Assembly: GCA_028279885.1 (NCBI GenBank)
Contig: JANQMX010000055.1
Span: 1 to 38,285, forward strand
DNA length: 38,285 nt
Direction of reading: 5' to 3'
From: Rhodovibrionaceae bacterium
Lineage (GTDB): Bacteria; Pseudomonadota; Alphaproteobacteria; Kiloniellales; DSM-21159
Of the stretch, positions 1 to 7,881 are shown in pieces. The notes under the pieces were generated by a model. It was given only the letters and a program-made list of their open reading frames with translations, was not told where the DNA came from and did not search any database. The translations under genes and the position numbers were made by a program. Position 1 is the stretch's first letter. Each line of letters starts with the position of its first letter.

Positions 1-119
1 TGTAACCTCCACCATGGACGGTCCCCTCTGTTTGAGTTGTCGATAAACTCACTCTGGCACATCCGATGCCGTCGGGGGCCGTCCACAACAACATTTCGAC
101 GCCGGGCGAAGGCCGAGAC

Positions 120-193
120 ATGGTTCCCGGCTCCCAAGTCTCGCGCTCTGGGACTGCAAGCAGTCCCAGGCTCGCCTAGGGGCCGGGATGACA
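120..193. repeat. REP-like imperfect palindromic intergenic element
   Basis: The outer arms at 122-138 and 176-192 are imperfect reverse complements; both contain a CCCGG/CCGGG core. They enclose a perfect 10-bp hairpin at 148-169 (CTGGGACTGC, AA, GCAGTCCCAG). Read on the minus strand, the element starts with GTCATCCCGG, a form common among dispersed intergenic palindromes of alphaproteobacteria. A similarly built element lies at the other end of the window. No convincing gene was found in 1-218. Confidence 0.5.
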
Positions 194-218
194 GCCTGTG
201 GGGCTGCGCCAGTGTGGA

Positions 219-692
219 CTACTCTTCGAACTCGATCAGCACGCCGCCGGGCGCCGGCGCACTGAGGCGCACCCCCTGGCTTTCGGCATCGACCTCGATG
301 TAGACGCAGTTGTCATTGGTCAGCACGGCGGAGCCGGTCAGCCCCTCGATCAGGGTCAGGCCTTGGCTGATGGCGGCGTAGTCGCCGGGAAAGTCCTCGA
401 GCTTTTCGAGATTGTAGACATTGCCGGTGAACTGCACCTCGGCGACGCCGGTCTCCAGGAGCTTGGCGCCGGAGGCGTTGAAGTCGCGCACCGTGCCGTC
501 GTTCAGGGTCAAGGTCCCCTCACCCCAGCGCGCGCCGACGATAAATCCGGCGGTCGTCATGGTGCCCTTCACCGTGCCGGCCAGCACCGGTTCCACGTCG
601 GGGCAGTCCTTCTCCTGCGCCACGGACGGCACGGCGGAAACCAGAAGTGCAACAGCGGCCAGTGCGACCGAGGCCCGGAGAATTGATGTCAT
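219..692 (-). CDS. small secreted protein of unknown function
   Basis: The product is 157 aa if translation starts at the ATG at 692, which directly precedes a good Sec signal peptide (MTSILRASVALAAVALLVSA, cleavage after about residue 25, VAQ). An ATG 14 codons upstream would only place charged residues before the signal. The mature part has two cysteines (in KDCPD and NDNCV) and is rich in Gly-Thr-Leu-Thr-Leu-x-Asp-Gly patterns that suggest beta strands. Its pattern vaguely recalls DUF1134/SYLF-type periplasmic proteins, but I do not recognise it with certainty. It follows the two lytic transglycosylase genes on the same strand with a 54-bp gap, so it may be co-transcribed and act in the periplasm. 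The function is unknown. Confidence 0.75.
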   Translation of the reverse strand: MTSILRASVALAAVALLVSAVPSVAQEKDCPDVEPVLAGTVKGTMTTAGFIVGARWGEGTLTLNDGTVRDFNASGAKLLETGVAEVQFTGNVYNLEKLEDFPGDYAAISQGLTLIEGLTGSAVLTNDNCVYIEVDAESQGVRLSAPAPGGVLIEFEE

Positions 693-746
693 CGGCTTTC
701 CCCTTCTATCGACAGGTTCTGGCGTTGCCGCCAAGGCGGCGGCAGC

Positions 747-2213
747 TCACTGCGCCACGGCATCGACGGCTTGCGCCCGTTCGAGCCGCGCCTCCTCCAT
801 GTGCTTGTAGGCGACGTAGTACTTGTAGATGTTGCGGACGTAGATCACCGGCTCGCGGCTGATCGCCCGCCCGGCCGCCACCTCGACATTGCCGAACCAC
901 TTGTTCGGGTCGAGGCCCATCTTCACCGCCCGCTTGCGTGCCTTCGCGATGTTGCCGGGCCCGGCGTTGTAGGCGCCGAAGGACAGCAGAATCTGGTCCA
1001 CGGGCTCGATCTCGGGATCGTCGAAATACTGCTCCCGCAGGAAACGTAGATACTTCACGCCCGCATGCACGTTGTTCTCGGGGTCATTGATGTCGGGGAT
1101 TCCGACATTGGGGTCGGCGGCCGTGGTCGGCAGCACCTGCATGATGCCGACGGCGCCGGCATGGCTGCGCTTGCTTTGGTCGAGCCGGGACTCCTGATAG
1201 GCCTGCGCGGTGATCATCAGCCAGTCGAAGTCGTACTTCTCCGAAAAGGTCTTGATGATATCCACGGTGTCTTCGTAGCGGGAGCGCGCATCGCCCCGGG
1301 TCACGTTGTCGACCCAGGTCTTGCCCCCGAAGTGGCGCTTGATCAGGACATTGCCGATCATGCTGCCCTTGCGGATGGTGTCGACGAAGGTGTTGACCGC
1401 CGCCAAGAGCTCGGGGCTGTCCTGGCGCACGACCCAGGCGATCTCGCCGCCGCTGTTGACGGCCAGGTCTTCGTGCACGGTGATGTTCTCGAAGATCTGC
1501 GACCAAAGCGCGGCCTTGTGGCTGTCGACGATCACCGCCGGCAGGATGCCGCTCTCGACCATCTCGAGCAGGTCGTAGTCCTCCAGGCGTTCATCGGCGG
1601 CCTCGATCGGGATGGCGTCCTTGCCATCCGCTTCCCGCTTCGCATTGAGCGCCGTGAGATGCTCGAAATAGCTGCTCGACTCGCGCACATGAATCTCGGT
1701 CTCCACCAGGTCGTCGAAGCTGGCAACGTCCGGCGCGGCCGGTCCCGTAATGACGAGCTCGCTGACCTCCTTGTAGGTCGGCTCGCTGAAGGCCACCTGC
1801 TCCGCCCGCTCCGGCGTAATCGTGAGATTTGCTGCGGCGACGTCCGCACGCCCCTCGATCACGCTCGGCAGGATCTGGTCGCGCGGCATGGGCATGATCA
1901 CGACAGCGATCTTCTTGCCCTTCGGAGCATGCTTTTCGTTGAGGTACTTCTCCAGCTCTTGGGCGATATCGTAGAGGATGCCGCTGCGCTCGATGCCGTC
2001 ATACGAGAAGAAGAGCGGGTTGTAGGCCGTCGCCATGCGGAGAAAGCCGCGCTCCACGATACCGTCGAGATCGCCGCTCCAGGTCTCTCGTGACAATGTC
2101 AGCAGCGCTTCCTCGTCCTCGCTCGATTGAGCAGCTGCCGCGCCTGCAAAGCAGAGCGCCATTGCAAAGGCGGCAAATAAGACCGATGCGCGGCTGCGGC
2201 TCCAGAGTCTCAT
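747..2213 (-). CDS. MltF-like membrane-bound lytic murein transglycosylase (copy 1)
   Basis: The product is 488 aa with the start at the ATG at 2213, which has GGGGAGG about 9 nt upstream; an upstream in-frame start is less likely. An N-terminal signal peptide (to about residue 29, AAAAQ) is followed by a bacterial solute-binding family 3 domain (about 45-310) containing LTITPERAEQVAFSEP. A C-terminal SLT goose-lysozyme-like domain carries AYQESRLDQ (catalytic Glu), GAVGIMQ, AYNAGPGNI and YVRNIYKYYVAY. This order is the MltF family arrangement, periplasmic enzymes that cleave peptidoglycan glycan strands to form 1,6-anhydroMurNAc. It lies 98 bp downstream of a close paralogue. MltF function is inferred from domains; the ligand of the binding domain cannot be read from sequence. 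Confidence 0.9.
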   Translation of the reverse strand: MRLWSRSRASVLFAAFAMALCFAGAAAAQSSEDEEALLTLSRETWSGDLDGIVERGFLRMATAYNPLFFSYDGIERSGILYDIAQELEKYLNEKHAPKGKKIAVVIMPMPRDQILPSVIEGRADVAAANLTITPERAEQVAFSEPTYKEVSELVITGPAAPDVASFDDLVETEIHVRESSSYFEHLTALNAKREADGKDAIPIEAADERLEDYDLLEMVESGILPAVIVDSHKAALWSQIFENITVHEDLAVNSGGEIAWVVRQDSPELLAAVNTFVDTIRKGSMIGNVLIKRHFGGKTWVDNVTRGDARSRYEDTVDIIKTFSEKYDFDWLMITAQAYQESRLDQSKRSHAGAVGIMQVLPTTAADPNVGIPDINDPENNVHAGVKYLRFLREQYFDDPEIEPVDQILLSFGAYNAGPGNIAKARKRAVKMGLDPNKWFGNVEVAAGRAISREPVIYVRNIYKYYVAYKHMEEARLERAQAVDAVAQ

Positions 2214-2311
2214 GACAGTCGACCTCCCCTCGCGTCCCCTCACGGGACTCGTTACCGACGTTCACCCTTATTTAATTGCGGATTGCTGCGCAGGCTATTG
2301 GACCTTAGGGC

Positions 2312-3778
2312 CTATTGCTCGACCGCCTCGAGCGCCTCTTTGCGCTGCGCCTTCAGGTTCTCCATGAACTGATAGGCGACGTAGTATTTGTAGATGTTGC
2401 GCACATAGTCCACCGGCTGGCGGCTGATCACCCGCCCCGCGGCGATCTCGACATTGTCGAACCACTTGTTGGGGTCCAGGCCCATGCGGACGGCACGCCT
2501 TCGTGCCTTGTGGATGTTGCCGGGCCCGGCGTTATAGGCGCCGAACGAGAGCAGAACTTGGTCCACCGGATCGATCGCCGGGTCGCTGAAGTACTGCTTG
2601 CGCAGGAAGTGCATGTACTTCACGCCCGCATGGACGTTGTTCTTTGCGTTGTAGATGTCGGGAATGCGGACGTTGGGGCCCGCCGCGGTGGCCGGCAGGA
2701 TCTGCATGATGCCGACGGCGCCGGATGCGCTGCGCCTCTTTTGATCCAGCCTCGACTCCTGATAGCCCTGCGCCGTGATGATCAGCCAGTCGAAGTCGTA
2801 CTGATCTGAAAAGGTCTTGATGATATCGAACGTCTGTTCGTAGCGGGAGCGCGCCTCCCGCGCCATCACGTTTTCCACCCACCTCGGGTTCTTGAGGTAG
2901 CGCCGCGCCAGGATGTTGCCGAAGCGACTGCCCTCGCGAACCTCCTTGACGAAACCGTCCACCGCCTTTTGCAGCTTCGGCGAATCCTTGCGGAGAGCCC
3001 AGGCGATTTGCTGGCCGCTGTCCACCACCAGATCGTCGTGAACCGTGATTTTGTCAAAGACCTGCGCCCAGAGCCCCGCCGTCAGGCTGTCGACGATCAC
3101 AGCCGGGATGGTCCCGGCCTGCACCAGTTCCAGAAGATCGTAGTCCTCCAGCCGTTCGTCCGCGGCCGTGACCGGTATCGGCGCCAGGCCCTCCGTCTGG
3201 CGCGTGGCGTTGAGCGCCTGGAGGTGCTCGAAGTAGCTGCTGGAGCGGCGCACGAACACACCCACCTTGGCAAGGTCGTCGAAGCTGGCGACGTTCGCTG
3301 CGGCGGGCCCGGTGACGACGAACTCGCTGATGTTCGTATCGGTCGGCTCGCTGAAGGCGACGGTCTTCTGACGCTCGGGCGTAATGGTCAGATCGGCGAT
3401 GGCAAGGTCGGTCAGACCTTGAGCGACGCTGGGAAGGATCTTGTCGCGCGCCATGGGCTTGATCACGACATCGATGCGCCGTCCTCTCGGCGCATAGGCC
3501 CTGCTGAAGTGCTTCTCCAGCTTGCGCGCGATGTCGTGCACGGCGCCGCGCTGCTCGATACCGTCATAAAAGAACAGGATCGGATCGTAGGCCGTCGCGA
3601 TGCGCAGAAACCCGCGTTCGACGATACCGTCGAGATCGCCGGTCCAGGTCTCGTTGGCCAGCTCGAGAAGCGCACTGTCGTCCTGAACCTGCTGCGCAAC
3701 CGCGGCGTTGCCGCCGATGACCAGAGCAGAGAGGGTGACAAGCGCAGCGCATAGCGTGCCCCTGCTCAAGAGCTTCAT
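2312..3778 (-). CDS. MltF-like membrane-bound lytic murein transglycosylase (copy 2)
   Basis: The product is 488 aa, starts MKLLSRGTLCAALVTLSALV, and has a Sec signal ending near VAQQ. It has the same two-domain plan as its downstream neighbour: a family 3 solute-binding domain (LTITPERQKTVAFSEP) and an SLT domain with GYQESRLDQ, GAVGIMQ, AYNAGPGNI and YVRNIYKYYVAY. The predicted length equals that of copy 1 and most motifs match, so this is a tandem duplication whose copies have diverged mainly in the binding domain and surface positions. It is the first gene of a possible three-gene minus-strand unit and is divergent from the Ldh2-type gene across about 214 bp that must hold both promoters. 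The SLT catalytic Glu is present, so both copies look active. Confidence 0.9.
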   Translation of the reverse strand: MKLLSRGTLCAALVTLSALVIGGNAAVAQQVQDDSALLELANETWTGDLDGIVERGFLRIATAYDPILFFYDGIEQRGAVHDIARKLEKHFSRAYAPRGRRIDVVIKPMARDKILPSVAQGLTDLAIADLTITPERQKTVAFSEPTDTNISEFVVTGPAAANVASFDDLAKVGVFVRRSSSYFEHLQALNATRQTEGLAPIPVTAADERLEDYDLLELVQAGTIPAVIVDSLTAGLWAQVFDKITVHDDLVVDSGQQIAWALRKDSPKLQKAVDGFVKEVREGSRFGNILARRYLKNPRWVENVMAREARSRYEQTFDIIKTFSDQYDFDWLIITAQGYQESRLDQKRRSASGAVGIMQILPATAAGPNVRIPDIYNAKNNVHAGVKYMHFLRKQYFSDPAIDPVDQVLLSFGAYNAGPGNIHKARRRAVRMGLDPNKWFDNVEIAAGRVISRQPVDYVRNIYKYYVAYQFMENLKAQRKEALEAVEQ

Positions 3779-3992
3779 GACATCACCTACCTGCTGTTGT
3801 CCCCTTTGTCCGGCCGTTTCGCCGCGGCACAGGACCGCAGTCGGTCGAACGGGGAAATTCTACGACGACTTGAGCCTGAGTCCAGTTGACCTTGCCAAAG
3901 CCCGGACATCTCGTGACCTTTTGCGTCTTGAGACATTACACCGCGGCCTAAATTGGGCTGATTTTGCCGAAACCGGGAGGATGAGGGCGAGC

Positions 3993-5009
3993 ATGCCGGT
4001 GACGCTGTCGTTACAGGAGGTCTACGAACTGAGTCGGGCCGCCCTGATGGCCTGCGGCGCGAGCGAAGCCAATGCCGCAAGCGTCGCGCGCTCCATCCGC
4101 GAGGCCGAGGCCGAGGGGATATGCAACGTCGGCCTCGCCTACCTGCCGTACTACTGCGAGCACGTGCTCTGCGGCAAAGTCGACGGGCAGGCTCAGCCGG
4201 AGCTCAAGCAGACGGCGCCTGCCGCACTGTTGGTCGACGCCAAACACGGTTTTGCCCATGCCGCCTACGAGGCCGGCGAAGCGGCCCTGCTCTCTTTGGC
4301 CAGGAGCCAAGGCTTGGCCGCCATGGGCCTGGCCAATTCCTACGCCAGCGGTGTGATCGGCTATTTCGCCGACCGCATCGCCCGGCAAGGTCTGATTGGC
4401 CTGGTCTTCACCAACGCCTCCGCCTCCATCGCGCCATGGGGCGGCACCAAGCCGCTGTTCGGCACCAACCCGCTCGCGCTCGGCGTGCCGCGCGCCGATG
4501 CCCCGCCCATCGTCGTCGATCAGTCCTCCAGCACCACGGCCCGCGTCAACGTGGTGCAGGCAGCCGAGCGTGGCGTGTCCATTCCGGACACCTGGGCGCT
4601 GGATGCGGACGGTCGGCCGACCACCGACCCGAACGAAGGGCTGAAAGGCTCGATTGCCCCCTTGGGCGGCTACAAGGGTGCCGGTTTGGCGCTCCTGGTC
4701 GAGGTTCTGGCGGCCGGGCTGGTCGGCGCCAACTGGTCCTTCCAGGCTTCGTCTCTCGGCGACAACGAGGGCGGCCCGCCGAACATCGGGCAGCTCTTCA
4801 TCGCCATCGACAGCGGACTGTTCGGTGCCGCGGGCTTCGGCGACAGGCTGGAGACCTTGGTGGCGGCGATCCACGCGCAGGACGGCACCCGACTGCCGGG
4901 CGACGGCCGCCACCGGGCAAGACGCAAGGCGGAGGCAGAGGGTGTCAGCCTCGACGAGACGCTACACGCGCGGATGATGGACTACGCGGAACGGGCGGCC
5001 CTCGCATAG
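3993..5009 (+). CDS. malate/L-lactate dehydrogenase (Ldh2/YlbC) family oxidoreductase
   Basis: The product is 338 aa starting MPVTLSLQEVYELSRAAL; the start at 3993 has GAGGG about 5 nt upstream and gives the usual family length. This family comprises NAD(P)H-dependent 2-hydroxyacid or imino-acid oxidoreductases (malate, ureidoglycolate, sulfolactate, piperideine-2-carboxylate). Supporting motifs are APWGGTKPLFGTNPLALGVP, the SSSTTARVNV segment and PLGGYKGAGLALLVEVLAA. The common SxHFG catalytic-histidine motif is replaced by NSYASGVIGYF, a pattern I associate with the sulfolactate dehydrogenase-like branch, so the substrate is uncertain. The 3' end overlaps the convergent PAS gene by 48 bp. 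It stands alone on the plus strand, so context gives no pathway. Confidence 0.85.
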   Translation: MPVTLSLQEVYELSRAALMACGASEANAASVARSIREAEAEGICNVGLAYLPYYCEHVLCGKVDGQAQPELKQTAPAALLVDAKHGFAHAAYEAGEAALLSLARSQGLAAMGLANSYASGVIGYFADRIARQGLIGLVFTNASASIAPWGGTKPLFGTNPLALGVPRADAPPIVVDQSSSTTARVNVVQAAERGVSIPDTWALDADGRPTTDPNEGLKGSIAPLGGYKGAGLALLVEVLAAGLVGANWSFQASSLGDNEGGPPNIGQLFIAIDSGLFGAAGFGDRLETLVAAIHAQDGTRLPGDGRHRARRKAEAEGVSLDETLHARMMDYAERAALA

Positions 5010-5546
5010 GTCCTGCGGCCTCGGTGCGCAGCGGGCTTCGATGCGATCGAGGCATTCAGCGAGCGTGTTGCCATGCTGGCTGTCGATGACCAGCAGGTGC
5101 GATACGTCCCCTTCGGCGTCCCCGAACGGCAGGATGATGCGTGCGTAGGACCACTGCTTCTCCGTGGTCTGCAGGACGATGACGTGGGTCAGCGGCTCGC
5201 GGCGCTCGTAGCATTCAAGGTAGTGCCGGCCGACAAGCCGGCCATACGCGGGCGGCTGCAGGTCCTCGGCATAGAGCTCCTTGAGGTCGCGGCCGTGGGC
5301 GTTGCCGATCGCCGTTCCGCTCAGGCGGTAGCGAAAGCGCGGCGGCTTGCCAGGTATGACACCGACTAACATAACCCGCGGGAGCAGAGGTTTGATGTCG
5401 GCCGGGTCCAACGCCTCGCGGGGCGGTAGGCGGCGGCCATCGCACAGGCGGCCCCAGTGTTCGAGAGCCAGGACCAGGTCGGGATAGTCGTTCAGCCCGG
5501 TGTCCCGGCCGATTTCGGCCGATTTGATGCGGTGCACACGCTCCAT
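4962..5546 (-). CDS. PAS_5-type PAS domain protein
   Basis: The product is 194 aa with the ATG at 5546 (GAAAG 7 nt upstream); a GTG two codons earlier is possible but too close to that ribosome site. The segment LVLALEHWGRLCDGRRLPPREALDPADIKPLLPRVML, then FRYRLSGTAI and the GxDLKELY-like stretch, is the layout of the alphaproteobacterial PAS_5 (DUF1488-like size) sensory proteins. There is no kinase, cyclase or DNA-binding domain, so it is a stand-alone PAS protein, probably cytoplasmic, with an unknown ligand and partner. The final 16 codons lie over the 3' end of the Ldh2-type gene on the other strand. Confidence 0.75.
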   Translation of the reverse strand: MERVHRIKSAEIGRDTGLNDYPDLVLALEHWGRLCDGRRLPPREALDPADIKPLLPRVMLVGVIPGKPPRFRYRLSGTAIGNAHGRDLKELYAEDLQPPAYGRLVGRHYLECYERREPLTHVIVLQTTEKQWSYARIILPFGDAEGDVSHLLVIDSQHGNTLAECLDRIEARCAPRPQDLCEGRPFRVVHHPRV

Positions 5547-5658
5547 GGGCACACTTTCTATGCCCCTGCCTTAGCAATCCATTAACGCGAAACAAATTCC
5601 GTATTACGATCAAAAATAGACGAGCTTCGACTGCCAAATCGGCCGCGCGACGAAAGAT

Positions 5659-6945
5659 TCAGACGCTGCCGAAATGACGATTGAGCAAGGCCAGCAGACG
5701 CTCGATCTCGTCCAGGGTGTTGTAGTGCGCCAGGCCGATGCGCAGCACGCCCTCGGTCTCGTCGATGCCCAGGTGACGCACGATTTCCAAGGCGTAGTTG
5801 TGGCCCGACCAGACGAAGAGATTCTCGGCAGCCAGTTGCTTGGCGATCTCCCGCGGGGCGACGCCGGCGAGCGTGCAAGAGACGGTGGGCACCCGGCGGG
5901 CAAGATCGGCCTCGTTGGTGATGCCGTGCACGATCAGCCCCGGGATTTCCTTCAAGCCATCGATGAGGCGCGCCGTGAGCGCGCGTTCATACTGAGCGAA
6001 GACATCGACCGCCGCATGCAGCGCCTGCCCCCGTCCGCGCATATGGCGGTAGGGTGCGCGGTGGGCCTCGCCCGCCGTGCGTTCGGCCAGCCAGTCGAGG
6101 TAGGCCAGCGTGCCGTTGAGGCCGGCCATCCCCTCGATGTTCGGCGTGCCGCTCTCGAACTTGTCGGGCAGGTAGTCGCCCACGGCCCGGACCTTGTAGG
6201 CGGGCAGTTCAGCGAGGAGGTCCTCGCGGCCCCAGAGCACGCCCAGGTGCGGCCCGAAGAACTTGTAGGCGGAGCAGGCCAGGAAGTCGCAGCCCAGGTC
6301 CTGCACGTCGATCGGTCCGTGTGGCGCGTACTGCACCGAGTCGACATAGACCAGCGCACCGGCCGCCTTGGCCTTGGCCGCGAGGCCCTTCACGTCGTTG
6401 ATGGTGCCGATCAGGTTGCTGGCGTGGTTCAGTGCCAGGAGCTTGGTGCGATGGGTCAACAGCGGGTCGAGTGCCTCGGGCGCGAACTCGTAAGTGTCGC
6501 GGTCGAAGTCGAGCCAGCGCACGACGGCACCGCGGTCTTCGGCGAGTTGCAGCCAGGGCGCGATGTTGCCCTCGTGATCCATGCGGGTGACGATGATCTC
6601 GTCGCCGGGCCCGATCCGATGGCCGAGCGAGCGCGACATCTGATAGGTCAGCGTGGTCATGTTGGGGCCAATGATGACCTCGCGCGCCGAGGCGGCATTG
6701 AGGAAGTCGGCCATGCCGGCGTGCGCCTCTTCCACCACTGCCTCAGCCGCCTGCGTCGTCGGAAAGAAGCCGCCGAGATTGGCGTTGCTTTCGATCAGGC
6801 AACGGCTGACGGCATCGACCGTCGCTTGCGGCACCTGGGTGCCGGCCGGGTTGTCGAGGTAGGCGCGCGGGCGCCCCTCGTCTGTAATCGTGAGCGCGGG
6901 GAACTGCGCGCGAACGTCTTCGATGGGAAAGCGGTTCTCAGTCAT
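5659..6945 (-). CDS. class V aminotransferase, cysteine desulfurase-like (VC1184 subfamily)
   Basis: The product is 428 aa starting MTENRFPIEDVRAQFPAL (ATG at 6945; an in-frame TTG lies two codons upstream). It is a PLP-dependent fold-type I enzyme: RMDHEGNIAPW, NHASNLIGTI, VYVDSVQYAPHGPID and the Schiff-base region CSAYKFFGPHLGVLWG are all present. In true SufS/CsdA enzymes the C-terminal region carries a catalytic cysteine in a RTGHHC-type motif. Here the matching stretch is FVWSGHNYALEIV, without cysteine. It is therefore better called a cysteine desulfurase-like or lyase/epimerase-type enzyme than a sulfur donor. It is the last gene of the phzF-ridA-ICL family unit, 22 nt after its neighbour, which suggests it works with those enzymes on a small amino or keto acid. 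Confidence 0.85.
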   Translation of the reverse strand: MTENRFPIEDVRAQFPALTITDEGRPRAYLDNPAGTQVPQATVDAVSRCLIESNANLGGFFPTTQAAEAVVEEAHAGMADFLNAASAREVIIGPNMTTLTYQMSRSLGHRIGPGDEIIVTRMDHEGNIAPWLQLAEDRGAVVRWLDFDRDTYEFAPEALDPLLTHRTKLLALNHASNLIGTINDVKGLAAKAKAAGALVYVDSVQYAPHGPIDVQDLGCDFLACSAYKFFGPHLGVLWGREDLLAELPAYKVRAVGDYLPDKFESGTPNIEGMAGLNGTLAYLDWLAERTAGEAHRAPYRHMRGRGQALHAAVDVFAQYERALTARLIDGLKEIPGLIVHGITNEADLARRVPTVSCTLAGVAPREIAKQLAAENLFVWSGHNYALEIVRHLGIDETEGVLRIGLAHYNTLDEIERLLALLNRHFGSV

Positions 6946-6967
6946 CGCCAAGCCTATGACCTGACCG

Positions 6968-7801
6968 CTAGCCGGAAATCAAGCGTTCGATCTCTCTGCC
7001 GGGCAATGCGCCCTCGGTATAGCCGAAGCTGCCCTCCTCCATCAGCGTGCGCGCGGCACGTTCCACCAGGCTGTAGGTCGCGCGCGCCAAGCTGCCGCCG
7101 ATGGAGATGCGTTTGACGCCGAGCGCGGAGAGCTCGCTCACAGACAGCGGCTCCCCGGCCAGACCCATGACCACGTTGAGCGGCCCCTCGACCGCGCGGA
7201 CCATGGCGCCGATGGCCTCGGCCCCGACGACGCCCGGTGCATAGAGACAGTCGGCGCCGGCCTCGCGGTAGCGGTTCATGCGTTTCACCGATTCCTCGAA
7301 GGGTTCCGGATGCTTCACCAGATAGCACTCGGCCCGGCCGGTCAGGACGAAGGGGACACCGCTCTTGTCGATGACCTCGCGCGCAGCGGCGATGCGTTCC
7401 ACCGCGAGCTCGATGTCATAGAGCGGCGCGTTGCGATCGCCGGTGAAGTCCTCGATCCCCGCACCGGCCAGCCCGCCGTCGATCGCCTGACGGATGGTCT
7501 CCGCCACGTCCTCGGGGCTGTCGCCGAAGCCGTTCTCCAAATCGCCATTGACGGGGATCGCGACGGCTTCAGCCAGCACACAGTGATCGGCCAGCGCGTC
7601 TTCGCGGCTCAGCTCGTAGACGGCATCGCGGCGCCCCTCGCGCCAGTTGATCCCGGCGCTGGTCGTGGCGATGGCCTTGAAGCCGGCAGCCGCCAAGATG
7701 CGCGAAGTGCCGACATCCCAAGAATTGGGCATGACGAACGTGCCCTCGCCACGATGCAACTCCAGAAAAGCCTGCGCCTTGGCCTTGAGATCCGCTGCCA
7801 T
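6968..7801 (-). CDS. isocitrate lyase/PEP mutase superfamily protein
   Basis: The product is 277 aa starting MAADLKAKAQAFLELHRGEG, with AGGGGA about 7 nt upstream of the ATG at 7801. A longer in-frame reading would run back through the parS sequence and is unlikely to be used. Motifs FVMPNSWDVGTSRILAAAG, TTSAGINW, NGDLENGFGD (metal-binding acidic residues) and GAGIEDF place it in the PEP mutase/2-methylisocitrate lyase fold. The KKCG active-site motif of true isocitrate and methylisocitrate lyases is absent. This fits the large group of PEPM-like enzymes (oxaloacetate decarboxylase or phosphonopyruvate hydrolase types) that break or rearrange 2-oxo acids. The substrate cannot be told. It sits between ridA and the aminotransferase gene. 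Confidence 0.88.
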   Translation of the reverse strand: MAADLKAKAQAFLELHRGEGTFVMPNSWDVGTSRILAAAGFKAIATTSAGINWREGRRDAVYELSREDALADHCVLAEAVAIPVNGDLENGFGDSPEDVAETIRQAIDGGLAGAGIEDFTGDRNAPLYDIELAVERIAAAREVIDKSGVPFVLTGRAECYLVKHPEPFEESVKRMNRYREAGADCLYAPGVVGAEAIGAMVRAVEGPLNVVMGLAGEPLSVSELSALGVKRISIGGSLARATYSLVERAARTLMEEGSFGYTEGALPGREIERLISG

Positions 7802-7817
7802 GCCGACGTCCCCTTTT

Positions 7818-7833
7818 TGTTCCACGTGAAACA
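7818..7833. promoter_or_regulatory. parS site (ParB/Spo0J binding)
   Basis: The 16-mer TGTTCCACGTGAAACA matches the parS consensus TGTTNCACGTGAAACA at every fixed base, and is a palindrome except for one base pair. It lies in the 80-bp gap between the ridA stop and the ICL-family start. This sequence is the ParB nucleation site of the chromosomal ParABS system in most bacteria, including alphaproteobacteria, where sites cluster near the replication origin. No other match was seen in the window. ParB binding and spreading could also repress the downstream genes. Confidence 0.9.
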
Positions 7834-7881
7834 ACCATAGCAGGCGAAGCTTTTCCGCTCCGCGCAAAGGACGCAGTCCGC

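Noticed and set aside
37-303. 88-codon plus-strand frame at the left end
   Set aside because: It runs through a palindromic repeat into the antisense of a secreted-protein gene and has no recognisable domain.
3708-3992. N-terminal extension of the Ldh2-type protein
   Set aside because: It overlaps the opposite MltF gene start, matches no part of the family and the shorter start has a good ribosome site.
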